From: Anaerolineae bacterium
Lineage (GTDB): Bacteria > Chloroflexota > Anaerolineae > B4-G1 > SLSP01
DNA length: 64,000 nucleotides
Direction of reading: 5' to 3'
NCBI GenBank assembly: GCA_026645815.1
Contig: JAPKMR010000005.1
Span: 52,720 to 116,719, forward strand
Part shown: positions 54,457 through 62,740 of the stretch, in pieces
How the letters are laid out: each line of letters begins with the position of its first letter
Position numbering within the stretch: the first letter of the stretch is position 1
Made by a program: the position numbers and the translations under genes
Notes under the pieces: generated by a model
What the model was told of the DNA's origin: nothing
Seen by the model: only the letters and a program-made list of their open reading frames with translations
Database searches by the model: none

Positions 54457-55545
54457 TTATTGTCGTTTGGTCCAGTTTTCCAAATCCAGATAAGCCTCTT
54501 CCAACTCCGGAAGGTGTTGCACCCGCGATAGTTTGATACCCAATTGCCCCATCGGCATTGCCAATAGATTGTACAAACGCTCGGAAGCAATGAGCATACG
54601 CTTGGGGCGCCCCTCCCACTGCTCAAAAAGCGCAAGCAACGCAGGCAATACCTGGGGCCATAAATCTTCCAGAGATGGATAAGCCAACAGCAGTTTTGCG
54701 TCCAGCACAATACCCTGATGAGAATCAACCACTAACAGTGTATAGGGCAGATATGGCGGCAAGTCCCCCTCTTCAACCGGCATGGCTAACAGTGCCAAAT
54801 GTACCTGCATCTCATCGTTTTTCAAGGGCAGTTTACGCCGCAGGTCAGCAAAGTCTTCCACAGATAGCGGATTAGCACTGGCAATAGCCGGATATTGAAG
54901 GGAGAATACCTGTTGTTTGAAGACCCACTCTCCACCTTCAAGTTCACGTAGTATCAAGGGCAAGGTAGTGGGAAGCGTGGCAATCTCTATCAGTGGAGAA
55001 ATCGAGACTTCACCGCGCTGCTGTGCCTGAGCTACGATCAGAGATTGCTCTAGCAGTGTCGTTAGAAAACGCACCTGAGGTCCAGTGATATGCCAGGGAA
55101 GCCGGACAGGGCTAAAGACGCGAAAGAGAGGCCAGAGTTTGCGCCCGCGAATCCGCACTTTGATATCCTGTACAATCTGCCAATCCAACTCAGTGATCCT
55201 CTCCCGCTGTTCGAAGGAAGCCTGCAATTGTGGCGTCTCAAACAACATCATGCCATGCTCGTGTTCCTCCAAGAAGGAGCTGGCATACTTCATCCCCCGC
55301 AGGGCTGTGAGATAAGTTCCCAGGCCCGCCTCGCCGAGGTAGGCGATCAAAGCATAATGCTCACCGATTTCACCGGTAATGGAGCAAAAACCAACCTCAC
55401 CGGTTTCCGGATTTTGCACAGCAAATAACTGGTCCTCTGACATCCAATCCCAGGGCGCTGCAGCCTTAAAAGCCTCAGCTGCGTGGAAAAGACGCCGCCA
55501 CTCCTCTACAGTACCTTGAGGCTCGGGCCAATCATACGTGGACAT
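54457..55545 (-). CDS. Uncharacterised protein, DUF7309/DUF6930-like (362 aa)
   Basis: Strong site AAGGAGGTC before ATG 55545. The N-terminal part (PWDWMSEDQLFAVQNPETGEVGFCSITG, then ALIAYLGEAGLGTY) and C-terminal part (LLVVDSHQGIVLDAKLLLAYPSLEDLWPQVLPALLALFEQWEGRPKRMLIASERL) look like the two halves of a paired-DUF family known from many bacteria. I name the DUFs from memory with moderate certainty. Soluble; function unknown. Heads the operon with the PHP and glycosyltransferase genes. Confidence 0.7.
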   Translation of the reverse strand: MSTYDWPEPQGTVEEWRRLFHAAEAFKAAAPWDWMSEDQLFAVQNPETGEVGFCSITGEIGEHYALIAYLGEAGLGTYLTALRGMKYASSFLEEHEHGMMLFETPQLQASFEQRERITELDWQIVQDIKVRIRGRKLWPLFRVFSPVRLPWHITGPQVRFLTTLLEQSLIVAQAQQRGEVSISPLIEIATLPTTLPLILRELEGGEWVFKQQVFSLQYPAIASANPLSVEDFADLRRKLPLKNDEMQVHLALLAMPVEEGDLPPYLPYTLLVVDSHQGIVLDAKLLLAYPSLEDLWPQVLPALLALFEQWEGRPKRMLIASERLYNLLAMPMGQLGIKLSRVQHLPELEEAYLDLENWTKRQ

Positions 55546-55607
55546 TACAGACCTCCTTCATGCAGATTGCACGGTAGCGAATATCGCTCACCCCGAAGAG
55601 AGAGCAC

Positions 55608-56564
55608 CTAGAGGACCTGCTCGGGCGCTTTGCAGAACAAGTCTCCGGGAGCTTGTGGTGGCGTTAGAAAGCGGAGCACACCGGCTTCCAATCCAATGAT
55701 TGCGGGGGTCTCACCAAAGGGGTCGCCATCCAGATGTACGGCCACACAGGGAGCGGTCTCCAGCTGTATCCGGCGTGCCAGCACCTGAATTACAGCAGGG
55801 TCATTGAGGTGCCGTTGACCAAACAACATGTGCAAAAAATGGCGCACCACATAACCAAGACCCAGACCCTTGAAGACAAAGATATCCAGCATCCCATCAT
55901 CCATGTAGGCATGGCGGGCAATGGTAAAGAAAGCCGCGTAGAGCTGAATATTGCTGGCGACAATGAGCAACGCCCGGGTATTGAAAGCCCGTCCTTCGAC
56001 GGAAACCCGCGTACGGAAACCCTTGAACCAGGAAGCCACTGAGAAAGCGGCAATGATGTAAGGCAAAGTGCGCAACCGCTTGGCATAGCGGGTACGCGGT
56101 TCCAGTTGTGCGGCAATCTCAGCGTCCAGGCCTGCGCCAGCCCAACACACAAAATACCGCCCGTTGATGACGCCCGCATCCACGCGCTGCACACGACTTC
56201 TCAGCAAGCTATCGGCAACCTCACTAACCTGGTAGGGTGGGACGGGGGAGAGAATCGGCATGTGCATCTGATGCGCCAGGATATTCCCGGTGCCCACAGG
56301 CACAATGCCCAAAATGGTGTTCGATCCAACCAGGCCATTGGCAGCCTCATTGATTGTGCCATCACCGCCGGCAACCAATACGAGGTCTAAGCCATCACGG
56401 GCAGCCTGACGAGACAGCCACATGGCATCCCCAGACTTGTGGGTTTCGACCAATTCAAGTTGCCAGCCATTGGCGCCCAAATCTTCCGCCAGGCGCTTGA
56501 GGACGCGAGTCATATCCCAGGGACCCGCAGTGGGATTATAGATCAACAACGTTCGGAAAGCCAT
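55608..56564 (-). CDS. Diacylglycerol-kinase-family lipid kinase
   Basis: 318 aa YegS/DgkB-like. LLIYNPTAGPW, LVLVAGGDGTINEAANGLVGSNTILGIVPVGTGNILAHQM (ATP site GGDGT and GTGN), CWAGAGLDAEIA, and a C-terminal domain with FFTIARHAYMDDGMLDIFVFKG and VHLDGDPFGETP. Phosphorylates a lipid such as diacylglycerol or a sphingoid-like alcohol. ATG 56564 chosen; an upstream TTG at 56570 is possible. Confidence 0.93.
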   Translation of the reverse strand: MAFRTLLIYNPTAGPWDMTRVLKRLAEDLGANGWQLELVETHKSGDAMWLSRQAARDGLDLVLVAGGDGTINEAANGLVGSNTILGIVPVGTGNILAHQMHMPILSPVPPYQVSEVADSLLRSRVQRVDAGVINGRYFVCWAGAGLDAEIAAQLEPRTRYAKRLRTLPYIIAAFSVASWFKGFRTRVSVEGRAFNTRALLIVASNIQLYAAFFTIARHAYMDDGMLDIFVFKGLGLGYVVRHFLHMLFGQRHLNDPAVIQVLARRIQLETAPCVAVHLDGDPFGETPAIIGLEAGVLRFLTPPQAPGDLFCKAPEQVL

Positions 56565-56633
56565 AGGCAAATGAGACTCGCTCTATTCTTCCTGATTTGC
56601 TTCGAGACTTGATGTAGCACAGAATCAAGTGGG

Positions 56634-56661
56634 AGTATAACACAAGACATGGGAGCAACAA
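56634..56661 (-). promoter_or_regulatory. Promoter of the lipid kinase gene
   Basis: TTGTTG (56656-56661), 16-bp spacer, TATACT (56634-56639), about 70 bp before ATG 56564. Confidence 0.65.
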
Positions 56662-56730
56662 CTTACGCCACACGGGCAACTGCTCAGAATTCCACCGTGA
56701 GGTAGGAATCTCAGATAAGGTCCGCCAGAA

Positions 56731-56767
56731 AGGTGGGTTTGCTGTGCTGCGCACGGCAAACCCGCCT
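56731..56767. terminator. 16-bp imperfect hairpin after ecfT
   Basis: AGGTGGGTTTGCTGTG pairs with CACGGCAAACCCGCCT (two wobble positions) around 6 nt. Lies downstream of the ECF operon; a second small dyad GCTTGCC/GGCAAGC follows at about 56789-56802. Confidence 0.55.
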
Positions 56768-56830
56768 TCAAAACACCTCAGTGGCAGCTTGCCGTGGCAA
56801 GCGGGAGAGCGCCATCAGAAACGTGCCACC

Positions 56831-57610
56831 CTATAATGCCGGAAAGATCAGACTCATCCCCCAGGCAACAGCAAAACCCAGGGTACTCAGCACCAACACC
56901 CACCAATCCGCACGCCGCATACGCAGCTCGCGCCAGGTGGTACGGTGTTCGGTGTAACCAAGCCCACGCGCTGCCAGCGCTAAGGTGAGCTGCTCGCTCA
57001 AGCGCAGTGCACCAATGATGATGGCAATCAGCACAGGCTGGTATTCCTGCGCCCGGCGGAGCAGGTTGCCCTCTGCCACCCAACCGCGCGAGGCTTGCGC
57101 CTCACGCACGGTAGCTGTAAGATTGCCTATGGCAGGCAAAAAACGCAGCGTCAGACTGAGAGTCAACCCCCAGTTATAGGGCAAGCCCAACCGCACAAAG
57201 GCGCGCACCAGAGCACGTTGGTCTGTAGTGAACAACAACCCGCCAGTCAGAAAAGCCATTACCAGCACCCGCAGCGCCAACAACATCGCATTGGATATCC
57301 CGCCCAAACTGAGGGTCAACGGCCCAATTTGCGCCACGATACTGCCGGAGGGTGAGAAAAGAGGCTGCAAAATCAGCATCAGGAACACCAACAGGCGCAT
57401 TTGTTGCCATAGCCATCCCAAGGTGCGCCAGCGAACACCCGCAAAACGCAACGTGAGCAACAAGACCGCCACAGATAACGCTTGCGTAAGTGGGTGCGTC
57501 CACCGGAAAGCCAGGATCAAGCCCAGCAACATCATCCAGAGTTTCACCCTGGGGTCGCAGCGATGCAACCAGGACCGTCCGGGCACATAGAGATCGAGGG
57601 CAAAGCTCAC
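56831..57610 (-). CDS. ecfT: ECF transporter transmembrane subunit EcfT
   Basis: 259 aa. Several membrane helices and the CbiQ/EcfT features: LDPRVK-like opening (HRCDPRVKLWMMLLGLILAF) and the C-terminal coupling-helix motifs with Ala-Arg-Gly (REAQASRGW and LALAARGLGY) that contact the ATPases. GTG 57610 overlaps the TGA of the ATPase gene (GTGA) with GGGGGAG upstream. Confidence 0.92.
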   Translation of the reverse strand: MSFALDLYVPGRSWLHRCDPRVKLWMMLLGLILAFRWTHPLTQALSVAVLLLTLRFAGVRWRTLGWLWQQMRLLVFLMLILQPLFSPSGSIVAQIGPLTLSLGGISNAMLLALRVLVMAFLTGGLLFTTDQRALVRAFVRLGLPYNWGLTLSLTLRFLPAIGNLTATVREAQASRGWVAEGNLLRRAQEYQPVLIAIIIGALRLSEQLTLALAARGLGYTEHRTTWRELRMRRADWWVLVLSTLGFAVAWGMSLIFPAL

Positions 57611-59103
57611 GCTATCTCCCCCCACGGCAGATGTGGCAGAATCTCAGGCGGTGTACCATCTGCAGTAATTCGGCCCTCGTGCAACACGATGACACGATCT
57701 GCCAACCGGGCTAAGGCCATCTCATGCGTGACGAGGACCAGGGTGGTGCCAGCAGCACGGCGCTCAGCCAACCAGGCAAGCAACTGCTGTCGCCCGCGCC
57801 CATCGAGACCAGCAGTGGGTTCATCGAGAATGAGAATAGGAGGGTCAAGTGCAGCCAATGTCGCCAGAGTCACCGCCCGCTGCCGTCCGTAACCCAGAAT
57901 TGCCGGAGGTGATGCGGCGACATCATGCAGGCCGAAAAGCGCCAACGCGCTTTCGACACGGGCATCAACATCAGGAAGCCGCAGGCGGCGTGGTCCGTAG
58001 GTGAGTTCTTCGCGAACTGCCGCAGCAAAGAGCTGCTGTTCCGGGCGCTGAAAGAGAAAACCCACTTCGCGCGCCAGCTGCCCGGTTGAGCGCAACGCTG
58101 TATCCTGTCCCATAACATGGACGGTCCCCATGGTGGGACGCAACAAACCGTTGAAATGGCGTGCCAATGTTGTTTTCCCGGAGCCATTAGTGCCTATCAG
58201 AGCGACGTATTCCCCACGAGAGACTGTCAGATTGATACCATGAAGCACCGCCAGGCCATTAGGGTAGCGGAAGCGGAGATTCCGAGCCTCCAGAGCAGGG
58301 GGTGAAGTAATGACACTCCGGGTATCGCGCAGCCTATCCCAGGCTTCTGCCGGGCAAAGGATTCCCGCAGCCTCCAAACGCTCCCTGTGAGCGACAAGGT
58401 CAGCCGCAGAAGCCGGAGCGGCAAGAACGCCGCCCTCCAGCAAGGCAACCTTGTGTGAGTGAGCCACTTCGCTGAAATCCGGCGTGGTAAACAACAGTGT
58501 AGAGCCTTCCTGGCGCAACAATTCGAGGGCGGCGAGCACTTCAGTCTGTCCCACCGGGTCTAAACCCTGGAGCGGCTCATCAAGCAATAATACTTGGGGA
58601 CGCATCGCCCACAACGCTGCCAAGGCCAGGCGCTTCTGTTGCCCTCCAGAAAGCTGCCAGGGGGCGCGATGCCGTTGATCGAGCAAGCCAAAGCGGCGCA
58701 AGGCCAACATCACCTGAGCGCCGATGACTTCTGGCGGCACCTCAAGTGCTTCCAGCCCCCAAGCGACCTCATCTTCAGCCGTGGTATTGAAGAGCTGTAC
58801 CGCAGCATCCTGGAAGAGCAGACCCACCAGGCGCGGTGACGGCGCGGACGCAAGAATATCGTGACCGGCGAGGCGCAAACTGCCCTGTAGCTGCCCATCA
58901 GTGTGGCGGGGCGCCAATCCGGCGAGCACATGGCACAGAGTGCTCTTGCCACCACCGCTGCTGCCCGCGACCGTTAAGGCTGTTCCGGATTCAACTTGCA
59001 GATCGAGATGCTGAAAGACGGTCTGAGAAACGGTCGCGCCATCATAAGATGGGTAGCTAAAACTCAGATCCTGGGCTAAGATTGCAGGCGCAGCTGCAGA
59101 CAT
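57607..59103 (-). CDS. ECF transporter ATPase, two ABC domains fused
   Basis: 498 aa, EcfA and EcfA' in one chain. Domain 1: VAGSSGGGKSTLCHVLAGL, LSGGQQKRLALAALWAM, VLLLDEPLQGLDP. Domain 2: LIGTNGSGKTTLARHFNGLL, a degenerate signature GYGRQRAVTLATLAAL instead of LSGGQ, and ILDEPTAGLDGRG. The domain-2 signature change suggests the two nucleotide sites are not equivalent. ATG 59103 overlaps the S-component TGA by one base. Confidence 0.93.
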   Translation of the reverse strand: MSAAAPAILAQDLSFSYPSYDGATVSQTVFQHLDLQVESGTALTVAGSSGGGKSTLCHVLAGLAPRHTDGQLQGSLRLAGHDILASAPSPRLVGLLFQDAAVQLFNTTAEDEVAWGLEALEVPPEVIGAQVMLALRRFGLLDQRHRAPWQLSGGQQKRLALAALWAMRPQVLLLDEPLQGLDPVGQTEVLAALELLRQEGSTLLFTTPDFSEVAHSHKVALLEGGVLAAPASAADLVAHRERLEAAGILCPAEAWDRLRDTRSVITSPPALEARNLRFRYPNGLAVLHGINLTVSRGEYVALIGTNGSGKTTLARHFNGLLRPTMGTVHVMGQDTALRSTGQLAREVGFLFQRPEQQLFAAAVREELTYGPRRLRLPDVDARVESALALFGLHDVAASPPAILGYGRQRAVTLATLAALDPPILILDEPTAGLDGRGRQQLLAWLAERRAAGTTLVLVTHEMALARLADRVIVLHEGRITADGTPPEILPHLPWGEIA

Positions 59104-59612
59104 CAAAGCCTTTCCCGCTCATGATAGCGCGTGATAGGAGGATAGGCGCGCTTCACAGCCAAATAGAGTGAGACGCCAAGAACGGCGCCGACGACACTCT
59201 GCAGGGTATTAGGCAGCGTTTCAGTGAGCGCCGCGGCGATACCCAAAAGGAAAATCTCAGCGACAAAGTAACCGGCAACCACAATAGCACTGCCACAGAC
59301 AACGGCTAACACCACTATGCCCGTTGTCATCCGGCGCCGGACAAGCCATCCCATCAGCCAACCCTGAAGACCATGGACCAAAAATGAAATGAGCGCAAAC
59401 TGTGGATAACCTCCATAGAGGTCAGCGAGGCCCGTGCCCAATGCGCCAGCCACACCACCCACCCACGGACCGAAAGCAAATGCACTAAAGGCGATCGCGG
59501 CATCGCCCAAATGCAGGTAGCCCCCCGCGGCTGTAGGCAGGCGCACCGCCACAGTCAACACAAAAACCAACGCAGCCATCAAAGCAGTCAGTGTCAGGCG
59601 TCGAATTGTCAT
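59103..59612 (-). CDS. ECF transporter substrate-binding S component
   Basis: 169 aa, about six helices, with the S-component pattern LTLTALMAALVFVLTVAVRLP, GGYLHLGDAAIAFSAFAFGPWVGGVAGALGTGLADLYGGYPQFALISFLVHGLQGWLMGWL. The GD...GP...G..G...AD...GY...K/HG motifs match the riboflavin/HMP/queuosine-precursor type family (PF07155-like). The vitamin or nucleobase cannot be assigned. AAAGGA precedes the ATG. First gene of the ecfS-AA-T operon, behind a structured leader. Confidence 0.88.
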   Translation of the reverse strand: MTIRRLTLTALMAALVFVLTVAVRLPTAAGGYLHLGDAAIAFSAFAFGPWVGGVAGALGTGLADLYGGYPQFALISFLVHGLQGWLMGWLVRRRMTTGIVVLAVVCGSAIVVAGYFVAEIFLLGIAAALTETLPNTLQSVVGAVLGVSLYLAVKRAYPPITRYHERERL

Positions 59613-59639
59613 GACCTATCCTTTCATTCACACTTGAAT

Positions 59640-59758
59640 TGCTATGGGTATGGCACCGATGATGGGCGCGCCGGGTACAGAGTGCCAGGAGCTGCACAAG
59701 AACCATGTGCAAAAGTCGGGATTCGGTGCTTTCCAATCATCTGTGGGATACCCTATTG
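59640..59758 (-). ncRNA. Structured leader of the ECF operon (candidate riboswitch)
   Basis: In the minus-strand transcript, GGGTAT (59748-59753) pairs with ATACCC (59646-59651), and inside it GCACCGA (59723-59729) pairs with TCGGTGC (59653-59659). The enclosed part contains a TGCACA/TGTGCA hairpin (59693-59711). An 18-nt single-stranded bulge with CCCACAGATGATTGG lies on the 5' side between the two helices. The promoter at 59765-59792 would start RNA just before the outer helix, and the helix ends 33 nt before the ATG. It matches no riboswitch consensus I know (TPP, FMN, cobalamin, THF, preQ1). Confidence 0.55.
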
Positions 59759-59764
59759 CCAAGC

Positions 59765-59792
59765 ATCATAGCATAGCTAAGGTTTCTTGCAA
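59765..59792 (-). promoter_or_regulatory. ECF operon promoter
   Basis: TTGCAA (59787-59792), 16-bp spacer, TATGAT (59765-59770) on the minus strand, about 155 bp upstream of the S-component ATG. Confidence 0.75.
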
Positions 59793-59918
59793 GAAGAATG
59801 GGGGATACGACAAATTAACAGGGAAAACTAGAAGAGGGTCCGCAAACAGACTAAGAGGGTCTTTTCTATGTTTAGGGCGCGCAACGCGTCCAAAAACACT
59901 TCTCAGGAAAACACATGC

Positions 59919-59949
59919 GAACCGGGGGCTGTCCCATAGCCCCCGGTTC
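59919..59949. terminator. 12-bp perfect hairpin upstream of the ECF promoter
   Basis: GAACCGGGGGCT pairs with AGCCCCCGGTTC around a 7-nt loop. Probably insulates the ECF operon from rlmN. Between it and rlmN, apart from the hairpin at 60100, nothing else is clear (a TATACT at 60006 on the plus strand has no gene behind it). Confidence 0.6.
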
Positions 59950-60099
59950 TACAGAAGGAGGAGAATCTGACTTAACGCTGGTTTGTGTCTAAGCCCCTGT
60001 TGTGTCTATACTATACCGCACATGCAGAAATGCTGCTTGACGGAAATCTTACGCTTTTCTTACGACTTCACGCTAACGATGGTCATTGGAAACCCAATG

Positions 60100-60123
60100 C
60101 CCCCTGTCTACCATTACAGGGGG
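60100..60123 (-). terminator. Hairpin directly after rlmN
   Basis: CCCCCTGT (60100-60107) pairs with ACAGGGGG (60116-60123); 8-nt loop; lies 17 nt beyond the rlmN stop. Confidence 0.6.
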
Positions 60124-60140
60124 AATCAGGTTAGCAGCGC

Positions 60141-61184
60141 TCACAACTGCTGCACGCGTTTCCGTAACTGCCCACAACCGGCACTGATATCGCCGCCACG
60201 GCGCAATCGCACAGTGTGTGCGATGTGCTGGCGCTCCAATACCTCCGTGAAAGCCGCAATGCGTTCTTGAGACGAAGGGCGTCCAGCGAAATCCGCAGTC
60301 GGGTTGAGAGGAATGAAATTGACATGCGCCAGCAAACCGCGCAGCCGGGCTGCAAGGGCTTCGGCTTGTTCCAGAGTGTCATTGACTTCGTGAATCAGCA
60401 CCCACTCAAAAGTCACGCGGCGGTTGGTCGCCTGTAGATAAGCATGCACGGCGTTGAAGAGCGCATCCAGGGGGTATTTGCGGTTCACCGGCATGAGCTG
60501 TTGTCGCAGCGCATCAGTAGCGGCATGCAGGGAGATTGCCAGGTTGACCTGCAAAGACTCCTCTGCAAGGCGGCGAATCCCCGGCACGATGCCGGCGGTG
60601 CTGAGCGTGATACGCCGCTGTCCCATACCCCAGCCCTGTGGATGAACCAGTAGACGGATAGCAGCCAGAGTGGCATCATAATTCAACAGCGGTTCACCCA
60701 TCCCCATCAACACGATATTGGAAAGGCTCTCCCCACGGGTTGAGAGCTCCCGTTGCAGGTGCAGCGCCTGCGCAATGATCTCACCGCTGCTCAGCTGCCG
60801 GACAAAGCCCATCTGCCCGGTAGCGCAGAAGGCACAACCCATGGCGCAACCCACCTGCGTGGAGAGGCACGCACTATGGCGCTCAATGTAGTTCATCAGC
60901 ACCACCTCGACCTGCTCGCCATCGGCCAGAGCCAGCAGGTCTTTACGGGTCTCGCCATCGAGAGACTCTTGCCGCGAAAGAACGTGAGGGACCGCCAGCG
61001 TGGTATTCGCAGCCAGTTGCTGACGCAAGGCTTTGGGAAGAGAACTCATCGCGTCAAAATCGGTGACCAAGCGCCGGTAGAGCCACTCCCAGATTTGCCG
61101 GGCACGGTAAGAAGGCTGTCCCCAGGCAACCAGTTGCGCTTCCAGTTCTGGGAGGTCCAAATCATAAAGGTTCGGTTTTTCCAT
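60141..61184 (-). CDS. rlmN: 23S rRNA A2503/tRNA A37 C2-methyltransferase
   Basis: About 347 aa radical-SAM enzyme. GCAMGCAFCATGQMGF contains the CxxxCxxC iron-sulfur motif near 115-122. Others: LSNIVLMGMGEPLLNYD, QRRITLSTAGIVPGIRRLAEE, NLAISLHAATDALRQQLMPVNRKYPLD, WVLIHEVNDT, VNFIPLNPT, and the catalytic Cys near the C-terminus in ISAGCGQLR. ATG 61184 chosen; ATGs at 61193/61196 and GTG 61190 are alternatives around the AGGAG site. Confidence 0.96.
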   Translation of the reverse strand: MEKPNLYDLDLPELEAQLVAWGQPSYRARQIWEWLYRRLVTDFDAMSSLPKALRQQLAANTTLAVPHVLSRQESLDGETRKDLLALADGEQVEVVLMNYIERHSACLSTQVGCAMGCAFCATGQMGFVRQLSSGEIIAQALHLQRELSTRGESLSNIVLMGMGEPLLNYDATLAAIRLLVHPQGWGMGQRRITLSTAGIVPGIRRLAEESLQVNLAISLHAATDALRQQLMPVNRKYPLDALFNAVHAYLQATNRRVTFEWVLIHEVNDTLEQAEALAARLRGLLAHVNFIPLNPTADFAGRPSSQERIAAFTEVLERQHIAHTVRLRRGGDISAGCGQLRKRVQQL

Positions 61185-61317
61185 ACCCACCATCATCTCC
61201 TGAACGAGGGTTATAGAGTCATTGCAGGTGTTCAGCGTTCTCCCGTTTGCTAGAACGAAGAGCGACTAAAGCTGCAATTTTCGGAAGTGTTTTTCTGCCA
61301 CACACTGCTCCTGGCTA

Positions 61318-62727
61318 TCAGCCCTCCAGGCGTGCGCGCCACGCTACCGCCAGCGCCTTCAGATCATCATAAATCAAGTCGGGGTGAATGGGCGAGCGAT
61401 GCACATCCTCAAGGCTATTGATGCCCGAAAGCACCATCGCCGTGGGCATCCCGAGCTGCAGCCCTCCCAGAATATCGGTATCCAGCCGGTCACCAATCAC
61501 CAGGGTGGTTTCGGGGCTGGCGTGCATTCTGAGCATGGCTTGCTCATAGAGTACCGGCGCGGGTTTGCCGATAACAAACGGCGCCACATCCGTGGCGGCT
61601 TCAAGCAACGCTAACTGCGCCCCCGCTCCTGGAACAAGCCCCTTTTCCAAAGGAAAAGAGCGATCAGGATTGGTGCCGATGAAGCGCGCTCCCTGGCGAA
61701 TCAACAAAGTGGCTTTTGCCATATCCTTCCAAGTGAAAGTAGGATTCCAACCCACAACCACATAATCGGCAGTGTCCCCATCAGTGAGAATGAATCCATG
61801 GCGAGCAAGCACTTCGCGCAGCCCCGGTCCACCCACCACGTAGACAGTTGCACAGGGGGGAGCATGTTGGGCGAGATAATCACCGGTAGCCTCGGCAGAA
61901 TTCAGCACATGCTCGGGGGTGGTAGAAATGCCCAGGTGCGCCAGTTTTTCAACATAGTGGGCCACGGACTGATTGGCATTGTTAGTCACCAGCATATAAT
62001 CCAATCCACGCTCCTCCAACAAAGCAAAGAAATCCCGCAAGCCGGGCAAGGGATTGGAGCCGCGCCAGAGAACGCCGTCCATATCGGAAATCACGGCGCG
62101 AATTGAGGGTAGGAGTGCCGCTGAATCCTGGCGCGCGGATTGCAACTGCTTGTACGCATCAGGGGTGTCGGCATCGGCAAGCAGGAGAGGGTCCGTCACA
62201 GGATAGGGCAGGATCTTTTCAGCATGGGCCTTGAAAAGGGCCCGTCCACCCACATCTGCCGCCAATTGCGCCAGTTCAGGGAATAAGAGCTGGTCAAAAA
62301 GCACCGGGCTACCCAGGCGCCCTTCCCAGGTAGGGGCCACAATTCCAGGGTGTGGCGCAGTGTCGCGCCACTGGCTTACCAGAGATCGAAGAAGATGGGG
62401 TGTAACAAAGGGTTGATCCACTTGTAGGAAGACGGCAGCAGGGCTATGCATCAGAGCTGACACGCTCAGCGCCACACTTGAGCCAAGCCCTTCGGTCCAG
62501 CGATAGTTACGCAAGATGCTCACAGGTCTCTCGGCAAGCGCCGGAGCAATGCGCTCGGCCTCAGCGCCGAGAATCACGATAATCGGACTGAGTCCGGCTG
62601 TCCAGGCAACATCAGCAAGATGCGCAACCAGAGGGCGACCCTCCCACTCCAACAACTGCTTGGGTTGCCCAAAACGAGAAGACCCCCCGGCAGCGAGCAA
62701 TACGGCAGCGACAGCGTTGTCTGACAT
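61318..62727 (-). CDS. Fusion: MobA-like NTP transferase + NagD-like HAD phosphatase
   Basis: 469 aa. Residues about 1-195 form a MobA/MocA-like nucleotidyltransferase: AVLLAAGGSSRFGQPKQLLEW (NTP loop), FLQVDQPFVTP (metal Asp) and GRLGSPVLFD. Residues about 205-469 form a HAD-IIA (NagD/PGP-like) phosphatase: VISDMDGVLWRGSNPLPG (DxDGV nucleophile), LVTNNANQS, VGWNPTFTWKDMAKATLLI, GTNPDRSFP, IGKPAPVLYEQA and VIGDRLDTDILGG. AAGGAG precedes ATG 62727. Fusing an NTP transferase to a phosphatase suggests successive or opposing steps on a phosphorylated sugar or alcohol. It follows a GntR/UTRA regulator by 13 bp. Confidence 0.88.
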   Translation of the reverse strand: MSDNAVAAVLLAAGGSSRFGQPKQLLEWEGRPLVAHLADVAWTAGLSPIIVILGAEAERIAPALAERPVSILRNYRWTEGLGSSVALSVSALMHSPAAVFLQVDQPFVTPHLLRSLVSQWRDTAPHPGIVAPTWEGRLGSPVLFDQLLFPELAQLAADVGGRALFKAHAEKILPYPVTDPLLLADADTPDAYKQLQSARQDSAALLPSIRAVISDMDGVLWRGSNPLPGLRDFFALLEERGLDYMLVTNNANQSVAHYVEKLAHLGISTTPEHVLNSAEATGDYLAQHAPPCATVYVVGGPGLREVLARHGFILTDGDTADYVVVGWNPTFTWKDMAKATLLIRQGARFIGTNPDRSFPLEKGLVPGAGAQLALLEAATDVAPFVIGKPAPVLYEQAMLRMHASPETTLVIGDRLDTDILGGLQLGMPTAMVLSGINSLEDVHRSPIHPDLIYDDLKALAVAWRARLEG

Positions 62728-62740
62728 AGAAGGCTCCTTC

